Assembly: GCA_946621875.1 (NCBI GenBank)
Contig: CAMOOX010000023.1
Location: 1-19,430, forward strand
Source: UBA1738 sp003453455
Lineage (GTDB): Bacteria > Bacillota > Clostridia > UBA1381
Direction: 5' to 3'
DNA: 19,430 nucleotides
Shown piece by piece: positions 7,005 through 13,419 of this stretch. The notes below the pieces were generated by a model that saw only the letters and a list, made by a program, of their open reading frames with translations, made no database searches and was not told where the DNA came from. Numbering within the stretch: position 1 is the first letter of the stretch; each line of letters starts with the position of its first letter. A program made the position numbers and the translations under genes.

Positions 7005-7739
7005 CTACACCATTATTCGGTTAAGTATTATTTCGTCTTCAAAATTTTCATCAAAAAATCCCAAAACAGCGCCTTCATATATTTTTTCGTTTACAACTGC
7101 TCTGTCAAGCCTTATTCCCATAACCACACCACTTTTTCCGACTGTTTTATATGGTACTATGCAGACATTTTCACACATTTCCAAATCTTTTTGCGAAAAA
7201 TGTGTATCAAAAAAATCATAAATAAGCCTTGTATTTCCGAAAATTACAGGTTTACCTAAATAAAATACAGCGTTTCCGCTGTCATAAAGCGCTGGCTTTT
7301 CTATTATTTTGCCTTTGTAACAGAGAGTAATTATGCTATGTTTTACAAAAATCTCCTTTTTTATTTTAATGACTATCTCATATACGGGCAAAATCATTAA
7401 AGCTCCCAATATAGTGTTTGCGTGCATAAAAGTCATTATCCCCGCAAGAAAAAAAGAAGAAGCATGAAAAATTATGTAAAAACTTAAAAATTCCCGTTTT
7501 TTTCGCGGGTTTTCGCATATTGCCGTAATCATAAAAGATACCAAAAGGCTTACAGGAGGCAGCGAGAGTATGCCGAAATAAGGGAAAAAAACAAGTACTC
7601 CCTGCATACCTCCCAGAAAAGCTGCAAAAAAAGCGCGAAAGGGGCGGATTTTTTTTGAGCAGATAAGATGCACTAATATGATAAGCTCAAAATCAAACAA
7701 AAAGTTTATCAAAAATGCTAAATCAAGGTATATACTCAT
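7005..7739 (-). CDS. spoIIGA: Sigma-E processing peptidase SpoIIGA
   Basis: A membrane aspartic protease that cleaves the SigE pro-sequence in the mother cell after a forespore signal (SpoIIR in known species). The N-terminal half has about five membrane segments (residues 1-125). The C-terminal half carries the catalytic DSGN at about 153-156 in LYDSGNAVFY and the second conserved block VPYKTVGKSGVVMGIR. At 244 residues it is shorter than the roughly 300 of Bacillus, mostly in the C-terminal domain. GGGAGCGG lies just before the ATG at 7739. It sits directly ahead of sigE, which confirms the assignment. A promoter with a 21-base spacer and Spo0A boxes lies upstream. ftsZ, often the upstream neighbour elsewhere, is not here; yqhQ diverges instead. 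Confidence 0.95.
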   Translation of the reverse strand: MSIYLDLAFLINFLFDFELIILVHLICSKKIRPFRAFFAAFLGGMQGVLVFFPYFGILSLPPVSLLVSFMITAICENPRKKREFLSFYIIFHASSFFLAGIMTFMHANTILGALMILPVYEIVIKIKKEIFVKHSIITLCYKGKIIEKPALYDSGNAVFYLGKPVIFGNTRLIYDFFDTHFSQKDLEMCENVCIVPYKTVGKSGVVMGIRLDRAVVNEKIYEGAVLGFFDENFEDEIILNRIMV

Positions 7740-7759
7740 ATTACCGCTCCCTTTTTCAC

Positions 7760-7792
7760 ATTATAGCAAACCACGGACATATATATTGTCAA
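7760..7792 (-). promoter_or_regulatory. spoIIG-type promoter with 21-base spacer
   Basis: On the minus strand TTGACA (7792-7787) and TATAAT (7765-7760) are both perfect sigma-A hexamers, separated by 21 bases instead of 17. The Bacillus subtilis spoIIG promoter is known for a 22-base spacer and dependence on Spo0A~P. Transcription would start near 7753, about 14 bases before the spoIIGA ATG, leaving just enough room for the ribosome site. Confidence 0.8.
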
Positions 7793-7807
7793 ATGATGTT
7801 GTTGTTT

Positions 7808-7825
7808 TTTGACAAGCTTTCGACA
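7808..7825 (-). promoter_or_regulatory. Tandem Spo0A boxes upstream of spoIIGA
   Basis: On the minus strand a perfect 0A box TGTCGAA (7825-7819) and a one-mismatch copy TGTCAAA (7814-7808) are in the same orientation, 11 bases apart start to start (one helical turn). They end 15 bases upstream of the -35. This matches how Spo0A dimers bind tandem boxes at known promoters. Binding here is inference. Confidence 0.72.
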
Positions 7826-7837
7826 AAAATATATTTT
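7809..7837 (+). promoter_or_regulatory. Possible second promoter for yqhQ
   Basis: TTGACA (7809-7814) and TATTTT (7832-7837) are 17 bases apart on the plus strand. The elements overlap the Spo0A boxes of the divergent spoIIGA promoter, so Spo0A binding could block it. The -10 is imperfect. Confidence 0.35.
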
Positions 7838-7846
7838 AGATTTTTA

Positions 7847-7875
7847 TTGAAAAAAACAAAAAAACGCTGTATAAT
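7847..7875 (+). promoter_or_regulatory. Sigma-A promoter for yqhQ-prmC
   Basis: TTGAAA (7847-7852), a 17-base spacer and a perfect TATAAT (7870-7875) lie on the plus strand. The start of transcription near 7882 rules out a longer coding start at 7881. Confidence 0.8.
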
Positions 7876-7931
7876 ATACTTTGTTAATAATTATAGTGTG
7901 CTTAAAAAGCGTGCTGGAAATGGAGATTTTT

Positions 7932-8921
7932 ATGCCAGAAGAGAAAAAAATAACCTCAATCGGAGGTCAGGCAGTTATCGAAGGCGTTATGATGCGCGGA
8001 CCTTTTAAGACCGCAGTAGCTGTACGAAAGCCTGACGGCAATATTGAATGTAAAATAGATGAAAACGGAACAAAAAAGCATAATTGGTTTTTAAGGCTTC
8101 CCATAATACGAGGTTGCGTCAATTTTATCGAAAGCCTTGTTATAGGCATGAAGGCGCTTATGTTTTCGGCAGAATTTGTCGATATCGAAGGCGAAGAAGA
8201 ACAAGAGTCAAAATTTGATAAGTGGCTTGAAGATAAGCTTGGGGACAAGATAAAAGATATTGTTATTTATGTGGCTGTTGCTATTTCGGTGGTTTTCAGC
8301 GTAGGTCTTTTTATCCTTCTCCCTACTGCTATAACACAGGGTGTTCAGTTTATCTTTGAAAAAATCGGTATGGAAAAAGTATCAAAAACAGGAACCTTTA
8401 TAAGCCTTTGCGAGGGTATAATAAAAATGATAATTTTTCTTACCTATATGTATCTTATTTCAAAAATGAACGATATTAAGCGCGTCTTTGAGTACCACGG
8501 CGCAGAACACAAAACAATAGCCTGCTACGAGGCAGGCGAGGAATTAACATGCGAAAATGTAAAAAAATTCACCCGTTTCCACCCAAGGTGCGGAACAAGC
8601 TTTTTGCTTTTCGTTATGATAGTGAGTATTATTTTGTATGCGCTTTTGCCAAAATTCTCAGGCGAGGGATATTCAGCACTTCAAAGACTTTTTTTCCGTA
8701 TGGGAACAAGGCTTGCACTCCTCCCCCTTGTTGCAGGAATTTCATATGAAATAATTAAGTTTGCAGGAAGGAGCAAAAATGCTTGCGTAAAATGGCTGAC
8801 AAAGCCTGGACTTTGGCTGCAACGCCTCACAACGCGCGAGCCTGACGAATCACAGATAGAAACCGCCATAGCTTCACTTTTGGCTGTTATCCCCGATATT
8901 GAGGGCGCAGACAAATGGTGA
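7932..8921 (+). CDS. yqhQ: DUF1385 membrane protein (YqhQ)
   Basis: A 329-residue conserved membrane protein of unknown function, common in Firmicutes next to prmC/prfA. Motifs include SIGGQAVIEGVMMRGP near the start, RGCVNFIESLVIGMKALMFS, and the strongly conserved VFEYHGAEHKTIACYE. That is followed by FTRFHPRCGTSFLL and PLVAGISYEIIKFAGR. Four or five membrane segments are visible (around 115-140, 165-185, 225-245 and 265-290 of the chosen protein). I chose the ATG at 7932 because GGAGA lies 5 bases before it. Continuing upstream in frame to 7881 would overlap the transcription start and lacks a ribosome site. The conserved HGAEHK and HPRCGTS blocks suggest a metal or catalytic site, but no activity is established. 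Its stop overlaps the prmC start by 7 bases. Confidence 0.92.
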   Translation: MPEEKKITSIGGQAVIEGVMMRGPFKTAVAVRKPDGNIECKIDENGTKKHNWFLRLPIIRGCVNFIESLVIGMKALMFSAEFVDIEGEEEQESKFDKWLEDKLGDKIKDIVIYVAVAISVVFSVGLFILLPTAITQGVQFIFEKIGMEKVSKTGTFISLCEGIIKMIIFLTYMYLISKMNDIKRVFEYHGAEHKTIACYEAGEELTCENVKKFTRFHPRCGTSFLLFVMIVSIILYALLPKFSGEGYSALQRLFFRMGTRLALLPLVAGISYEIIKFAGRSKNACVKWLTKPGLWLQRLTTREPDESQIETAIASLLAVIPDIEGADKW

Positions 8922-9754
8922 TTTCCGAGCTTTTGACTGAGATGTCACAAAAACTAAAAGAGTGCGGCATCGAAAATTCCTATTTTGAGGCAAAATGCAT
9001 TTTGGAATTTACTTTAAATATCAAGCCTTCGGAGCTGATATTAAATGCAAAAAATGAGGTTTTAAAAAAGGACGAAGACAGAGCTTTAAATCTCTTAAAA
9101 AGACGCATTTCGGGCGAGCCGCTTCAATATATATTAGGCACACAGGAATTTATGTCGCTTCCATTTTTTGTAACAAAAGACACTTTAATTCCGCGCCAGG
9201 ATACGGAAACGCTGGTTGAATTTCTGCTTTCCGAAACGGAGGATTTACCCCTCTTGCTACTTGATATCGGCACAGGAACAGGGTGTATTCCCATTTCCTT
9301 AGCACATTTTAAAAAGAAATTCCGCTGTCTTGGAATTGATATAAGCGAAAAGGCGCTTTCCTTAGCGAAAAAAAATGCGGATAACTTGGGTGTATCCGAA
9401 AGAGTTAATTTTGAAATTTTGGACATACTTTCGCAAATTCCAAACGCTAAATATGATGTTATAGTCTCAAATCCTCCATATATAAAAAGTACAGATATAG
9501 ACACTCTCGAACCCGAAGTAAGGCTTTATGAGCCCCATCTTGCGCTTGACGGCGGAGCTGACGGACTTACATTTTACCGCAGAATTTGCGATATAGCGCC
9601 GAAAATTTTGAAAAACGGCGGTCTTTTGGCTTTTGAAATTGGATTTGACCAAAAGGATAATGTATATAGTCTTATGAAAAATGATTTTAAGGATATAAAA
9701 GTGATAAAGGACTTATGCGGTAATAACCGTGTAGTTGCAGGTTATTTAAAATAA
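8915..9754 (+). CDS. prmC: Release factor glutamine N5-methyltransferase
   Basis: Methylates the glutamine of the GGQ motif in peptide release factors using S-adenosylmethionine. The 279 residues have the N-terminal helical substrate domain, then EPLQYILGTQEF, LIPRQDTETLVE, the SAM loop LDIGTGTGCIPISLA (about 116-130), and the catalytic NPPY at about 186-189 in VIVSNPPYI. DGGADGLTFYRRI follows. The ATG at 8915 lies inside the end of yqhQ (7-base overlap), indicating translational coupling. The usual partner prfA, a substrate of the enzyme, is not downstream; a terminator and a convergent gene follow. Confidence 0.96.
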   Translation: MVISELLTEMSQKLKECGIENSYFEAKCILEFTLNIKPSELILNAKNEVLKKDEDRALNLLKRRISGEPLQYILGTQEFMSLPFFVTKDTLIPRQDTETLVEFLLSETEDLPLLLLDIGTGTGCIPISLAHFKKKFRCLGIDISEKALSLAKKNADNLGVSERVNFEILDILSQIPNAKYDVIVSNPPYIKSTDIDTLEPEVRLYEPHLALDGGADGLTFYRRICDIAPKILKNGGLLAFEIGFDQKDNVYSLMKNDFKDIKVIKDLCGNNRVVAGYLK

Positions 9755-9780
9755 AAGGAATGGCATTTGCCATTCCTTTT
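9753..9780. terminator. Two-way terminator after prmC
   Basis: AAAAGGAATGGCA (9753-9765) pairs with TGCCATTCCTTTT (9768-9780), overlapping the prmC stop. T and A runs on the two arms let it work for prmC and for the converging stalk-domain gene that ends at 9784. Confidence 0.93.
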
Positions 9781-9783
9781 ATT

Positions 9784-10281
9784 TTAGTTTGTGATTGTTA
9801 CAGTTTTTGTTTCTTCGTCATAGCCTACCGTATTCCCGAATGCTTCCGCTATTGCTCTTACAGGAACCAATGTTCTTCCATCCATTATCACAGACGGACT
9901 GTCAAGCTCTTTTCTTTCTTCATTAACATACATAACATCCTGACCTATTTGCATAACAATAATTTTATCATTATTTATGGCAAATACAGTTTTAGTTTCA
10001 TCATCCCATTCAACTACCGCTCCCAACGCTTCAAAAATCGCACGAAGAGGCACCATTGTTCTATCGTTTATAATTGTCGGCGCAACATCTAACTGTATTC
10101 CTATATCACCCTCTATAACCATAAGGTTTTCACCTACTGTCAGCGTTATATCGACAATTTTCTTTTCAGGTGCCGGTGCTATCAATTTTGTCTCTTCCGT
10201 TTTCTGTTCAGGTTCTGCGTATGCACTGATACCTAAAACCATTAGTGCGGATAGCATTATGCTAAAAATTCTTTTGTTCAT
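9784..10281 (-). CDS. Secreted protein with copper-amine-oxidase-like stalk domain
   Basis: A 165-residue exported protein. Residues 1-22 (MNKRIFSIMLSALMVLGISAYA) are a typical signal peptide with an AYA cleavage site. A short charged linker follows (EPEQKTEETKLIAPAPEKK), then the domain called Cu_amine_oxidN1, visible as two repeats: PTIINDRTMVPLRAIFEAL with VVEWDDETKTV, and PSVIMDGRTLVPVRAIAEAF with VGYDEETKTVTI. These domains are common on clostridial surface proteins; they carry no amine oxidase activity and their role is poorly known. Here the domain stands alone with no catalytic partner or SLH anchor. A strong AAAAAAGGAG lies before the ATG. It has its own promoter and ends at the terminator shared with prmC. 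Confidence 0.9.
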   Translation of the reverse strand: MNKRIFSIMLSALMVLGISAYAEPEQKTEETKLIAPAPEKKIVDITLTVGENLMVIEGDIGIQLDVAPTIINDRTMVPLRAIFEALGAVVEWDDETKTVFAINNDKIIVMQIGQDVMYVNEERKELDSPSVIMDGRTLVPVRAIAEAFGNTVGYDEETKTVTITN

Positions 10282-10303
10282 CTTAAAACTCCTTTTTTAT
10301 TTC

Positions 10304-10332
10304 ATTATACATCAAAACAATTTCATTTGCAA
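10304..10332 (-). promoter_or_regulatory. Promoter of the stalk-domain gene
   Basis: On the minus strand TTGCAA (10332-10327), 17 bases, then a perfect TATAAT (10309-10304), about 22 bases before the ATG. It lies back to back with the plus-strand promoter at 10339. Confidence 0.65.
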
Positions 10333-10338
10333 TATTTT

Positions 10339-10368
10339 TTAACACTTTTAGGGCAATTTTCGTATTAT
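10339..10368 (+). promoter_or_regulatory. Promoter of the small cysteine-rich membrane protein
   Basis: TTAACA (10339-10344), an 18-base spacer and TATTAT (10363-10368). Transcription would start near 10375, before the ribosome site AAGGAGGTG at 10395-10403. Confidence 0.5.
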
Positions 10369-10407
10369 ATTACAGATACCCTTTACATAAAACAAGGAGG
10401 TGAAAAT

Positions 10408-10662
10408 ATGTATTGTCCCATGAACAATTCTGATAGTGATAACTGTATGTGCACAACCCGTTGCTGCCGTTTATACAATACCGCACTTGCATTTTTGGGT
10501 GCTGTGATGTTCTTTGTCCTCGGTATAATCTTTGCATTAGTTGAAAGTGACCTTGTTGCAGACGCTCTTCCGCTCCTGATTGTGACATTGGTTCTTATTT
10601 TTATAGTATTCATAGTTACAATTCTTACAAGAGGCTGCTGCAATAATTCTTCAAGAGATTAG
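10408..10662 (+). CDS. Small cysteine-rich two-span membrane protein, unknown
   Basis: An 84-residue protein I do not recognise. The N-terminal 25 residues carry YCP, CMC and CC clusters (MYCPMNNSDSDNCMCTTRCC). Two hydrophobic segments follow (about 30-50, LAFLGAVMFFVLGIIFALV; about 56-76, PLLIVTLVLIFIVFIVTIL), then a short tail RGCCNNSSRD. A two-span hairpin would place both cysteine-rich ends on the same face of the membrane. The ATG at 10408 is chosen because a strong AAGGAGGTG is 4 bases upstream; the in-frame extension to 10327 would run across the promoter. It is its own transcription unit, with a terminator right after it, followed by a heavy-metal ATPase. A metal-binding or spore-surface role is conceivable, but there is no direct evidence. 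Confidence 0.8.
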   Translation: MYCPMNNSDSDNCMCTTRCCRLYNTALAFLGAVMFFVLGIIFALVESDLVADALPLLIVTLVLIFIVFIVTILTRGCCNNSSRD

Positions 10663-10668
10663 TTTCAT

Positions 10669-10697
10669 AAAAAAAGGGCGTTTTCCGCCCTTTTTTT
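10669..10697 (+). terminator. Terminator after the cysteine-rich gene
   Basis: AAAAAAAGGGCG (10669-10680) pairs perfectly with CGCCCTTTTTTT (10686-10697) across a 5-base loop. It separates the small gene from the ATPase promoter that starts 11 bases later. Confidence 0.95.
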
Positions 10698-10708
10698 GAT
10701 TTTACCTA

Positions 10709-10737
10709 TTGACAAATACATATACAGGATATATAAT
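10709..10737 (+). promoter_or_regulatory. Consensus sigma-A promoter of the metal ATPase
   Basis: A perfect TTGACA (10709-10714), exactly 17 bases, and a perfect TATAAT (10732-10737). A promoter this strong is normally held down by a repressor, and a palindrome sits at the transcription start. Confidence 0.9.
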
Positions 10738-10741
10738 GAAC

Positions 10742-10761
10742 ATATGAACAGATGTTCATAT
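10742..10761. promoter_or_regulatory. ArsR/SmtB-like operator palindrome
   Basis: ATATGAACA, GA, TGTTCATAT is a 9-2-9 perfect inverted repeat beginning 4 bases after the -10, covering the transcription start. The TGAACA...TGTTCA core is typical of ArsR/SmtB-family metal sensors (CadC, SmtB, CzrA, NmtR types). A further half-site ATGAAC at 10737-10742 precedes it. No regulator gene lies next to it. Confidence 0.72.
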
Positions 10762-10776
10762 CTGGGAGGTGTATTT

Positions 10777-12594
10777 ATGAGTTGCGAAAATGCTTCTTGC
10801 TCATGCCACTGTCACGAGGAGGAAAATCATCTTTTAATGATTTTGCGGCTTGGCTTTGGTGCAATCATATTTCTGATTGCGCTTTTACTGAAAAATAATC
10901 CCCTGTTTATTATATCATATCTGATTTTAGGATATGATGTAATAATAAACGCAGTTAAAAACATCCGGCACATTTTTAATGAGCATTTTCTTATGACCAT
11001 TGCAACATTTGCTGCATTTATTTTAGGTGAATTCCCTGAGGCATGCTGTGTTATGCTTTTTTACCAGATAGGCGAATTTCTGTCCGATTATGCTCAGGAT
11101 AAGGCAAAGGATTCAATAGGCGCACTTATGGATTTGCGGTGTGACAGGGCAAGTCTTTTAATGGACGGCACATTTAAAAGCGTACCATCAGAAGATGTCA
11201 GAATTGGCAGTATAATTCGCATTTTGCCCGGCGAAAAGGTGCCTTTGGACGGCATCATTAAAAAGGGCGGCACATACTTTGACACAAAGGCATTAACAGG
11301 CGAGAGCGTTCCTAAGTTTTTTAAAGAAGGCGACACGGTTTTAAGCGGATATATAGCAGGCGATTCTGTTATCGAAATGGAAGTAACAAAAGAATATGCC
11401 GACTCCACAGCGTCTAAAATTCTTGCACTGCTGCAAGACGAAAAAAAAGCAAATTCGGAAAAATTTATAACACGATTTGCAAAAATATATACGCCTATTG
11501 TCGTTTTTCTTGCCGTTTTAATTGCTGTTTTGCCGCTCCTTTTTGGCGCAGATTATCATATATGGCTGTATCGGGCGATACTTTTCCTTGTAGTTTCCTG
11601 TCCGTGCGCTTTGGTTGTTTCTGTACCTCTTTCCTTCTTCTCAGGAGTTGGTTGCGCTTCCTCAAAAGGAATTTTGGTAAAAGGTGCATACATCTTAGAA
11701 AAAGCCGCAAAAATCAAAAATTTCGCATTTGACAAAACAGGCACATTAACCGACGGACAATTTTGCGTACGCTCTGTAAAAAGCGAAAATTTAAGCGATG
11801 ACGAGCTTTTAAAATACTGCGCACACTGTGAATTTTATTCTTCGCATCCTATTGCAAGCGCAATAAAAGACGCTTATGGCAAAGAAATTGATGAAAGTCT
11901 GATTTCCGATTACAGAGAAGTTCCCGGAAAAGGCACCACGGCATATGTTAATTCACATAAAATAGCTATTGGTTCAGCAGATTTTCTGAAGATTTCGGGC
12001 GGCGAAAAAAATTCTGTTTATGTTTCTATTGACAACGAATTTGCAGGAAGCATCAAAATCTCCGATATGTTAAAGCCTGAGACGGAAAACGCCATATCAA
12101 AGCTTAAATTACTTGGAATTTCCTCGGTTATTTTAACCGGCGACAGCGAGAAAAACACAAAAGAGATTTCAAACATTTTGAAAATTCCTTTTTACTCATC
12201 ACTTCTTCCAAAAGATAAGGTAACAAAGATTGACGAGCTTAAAAAATCAGGAATTACTGCATTTGCAGGCGATGGAATAAACGACGCACCCGTTTTATCA
12301 ATGGCGGATGTAGGTGTTTCTATGGGCAAAATCGGTCAGGACGCCGCCATAGAGTCAAGTGATGTTGTGCTTACCACGGATAATTTGGAAAAACTCCCTG
12401 TTTTAGTTAGAATTGCAAGAAAAACCATGAGAATTGTCTATGAAAACATAATTCTCTCCATTTTAGTAAAAATTGCAGTTATGGTTTTAGGTGTATTCGG
12501 GCTTGCATCAATATGGCTTGCCGTTTTTGCCGATGTTGGCGTTTTAATTCTTGCGGTTATAAATTCACTCCGTGCATTTTTAGCGGGGGATTGA
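10777..12594 (+). CDS. Zn/Cd/Pb-exporting P1B-type ATPase
   Basis: Pumps divalent soft metals out of the cytoplasm using ATP. The 605 residues have the P1B order: membrane pairs near 22-55 and 70-105, actuator loop with TGES (174-177), CPC metal site at 275-277 in VSCPCALVVSVP, DKTGT phosphorylation site (319-323), SHP (356-358), TGD (454-456) and GDGINDAP (498-505). The last span has FADVGVLILAVINSLR, whose Asp (586) marks the Zn/Cd/Pb (P1B-2) class. There is no HMA domain; a short soft-metal cluster CSCHCHEEENH (residues 8-18) replaces it. The ATG at 10777 follows GGGAGGTG; a longer in-frame reading from 10696 would cover the promoter and operator. It could be called zntA or cadA. Its TGA lies within the coaX -35. 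Confidence 0.94.
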   Translation: MSCENASCSCHCHEEENHLLMILRLGFGAIIFLIALLLKNNPLFIISYLILGYDVIINAVKNIRHIFNEHFLMTIATFAAFILGEFPEACCVMLFYQIGEFLSDYAQDKAKDSIGALMDLRCDRASLLMDGTFKSVPSEDVRIGSIIRILPGEKVPLDGIIKKGGTYFDTKALTGESVPKFFKEGDTVLSGYIAGDSVIEMEVTKEYADSTASKILALLQDEKKANSEKFITRFAKIYTPIVVFLAVLIAVLPLLFGADYHIWLYRAILFLVVSCPCALVVSVPLSFFSGVGCASSKGILVKGAYILEKAAKIKNFAFDKTGTLTDGQFCVRSVKSENLSDDELLKYCAHCEFYSSHPIASAIKDAYGKEIDESLISDYREVPGKGTTAYVNSHKIAIGSADFLKISGGEKNSVYVSIDNEFAGSIKISDMLKPETENAISKLKLLGISSVILTGDSEKNTKEISNILKIPFYSSLLPKDKVTKIDELKKSGITAFAGDGINDAPVLSMADVGVSMGKIGQDAAIESSDVVLTTDNLEKLPVLVRIARKTMRIVYENIILSILVKIAVMVLGVFGLASIWLAVFADVGVLILAVINSLRAFLAGD

Positions 12595-12619
12595 CAGGCA
12601 GCCTCAAAAAGTGTATAAT
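12591..12619 (+). promoter_or_regulatory. Consensus sigma-A promoter for coaX
   Basis: A perfect TTGACA (12591-12596), 17 bases, and a perfect TATAAT (12614-12619). The TGA inside the -35 (12592-12594) is the stop codon of the ATPase. Confidence 0.88.
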
Positions 12620-12648
12620 CCTTATGCTTACAATTTGGAGGGATTAAG

Positions 12649-13419
12649 ATGATTTTAGCAGTTGATGTAGGAAATACAAATATCGTTTTAGGCTGTATTG
12701 AAAACGGCAATATCGTTTTTAGCGGAAGGCTTACCACCGACATACAAAAAACCGATATGGAACTTGCAGTAATAATCGAAAATATTTTAAGGCTTAATAA
12801 TATAAATATTGCTTCATTTGAAGGAGCTATAATATCTTCGGTTGTACCCCCTTTAAATAAAGCATTAAAATCCGCAATAAAATTGGTTACGGGAAAAGAC
12901 GCATATATGGTGTCAGGTTGTGAGGATTTAAAGGTTGCAATTGACGACCCCGGTCAGCTCGGAAATGACTTGGTTGTCGGTGCAGTTGCCGTGCTTAAAG
13001 AATTTAAACCGCCGATTGCTTTGATAGATATGGGAACAGCAACCACAATTTTTGTTATAGATAGAGACAGAAGATATCTTGGCGGTGCTATTATACCCGG
13101 CATTATGATTTCCCAAAAGGCTCTTTCCTCCCTCACATCACTTTTGCCGTCAATAAGCCTTGATGCGCCGAAAAGCGTGATTGGCGCAAATACGGTAGAT
13201 GCAATGAACAGCGGCGCTGTTTTTGGAAATGCAGCTATGCTTGACGGTATGATAGACCGGATTGAAGCAGAGTTGGGTGAATCGGTAACAGCAGTTGCGA
13301 CAGGCGGACTTTCCCGTTTTATTACCGCACATTGCAAGCACAAAATCATTTATGATGAAAATTTACTTTTGAAAGGTCTTTGGCTTATATATCAAAAGCA
13401 CGCACCTCAAAATCAATAA
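12649..13419 (+). CDS. coaX: Type III pantothenate kinase
   Basis: Phosphorylates pantothenate, the first step of coenzyme A synthesis; type III enzymes are not feedback-inhibited by CoA. The 256 residues belong to the ASKHA fold. Visible are the phosphate 1 motif AVDVGNTNIVLG (4-15), ISSVVPPL, DPGQLGNDLVVGAVAV, the phosphate 2 motif LIDMGTATTIFVID, GGAIIPGI, and the adenosine-side VATGGLSRFI. GGAGGG lies 6 bases before the ATG. It has its own consensus promoter and no nad or dus partner; the birA and ftsH neighbours seen in some genomes are absent. The final 35 bases overlap the end of dacF on the other strand, and the overlap forms a strong hairpin. Confidence 0.96.
   Translation: MILAVDVGNTNIVLGCIENGNIVFSGRLTTDIQKTDMELAVIIENILRLNNINIASFEGAIISSVVPPLNKALKSAIKLVTGKDAYMVSGCEDLKVAIDDPGQLGNDLVVGAVAVLKEFKPPIALIDMGTATTIFVIDRDRRYLGGAIIPGIMISQKALSSLTSLLPSISLDAPKSVIGANTVDAMNSGAVFGNAAMLDGMIDRIEAELGESVTAVATGGLSRFITAHCKHKIIYDENLLLKGLWLIYQKHAPQNQ

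Noticed and set aside
7881..7931. Longer yqhQ start.
   Set aside because: It coincides with the start of transcription and lacks a ribosome site; ATG 7932 fits the family.
10327..10407. Extension of the cysteine-rich small protein.
   Set aside because: It would cover the likely promoter; AAGGAGGTG precedes ATG 10408.
10696..10776. 27-residue N-terminal extension of the ATPase.
   Set aside because: It would cover the consensus promoter and operator; GGGAGGTG precedes ATG 10777.
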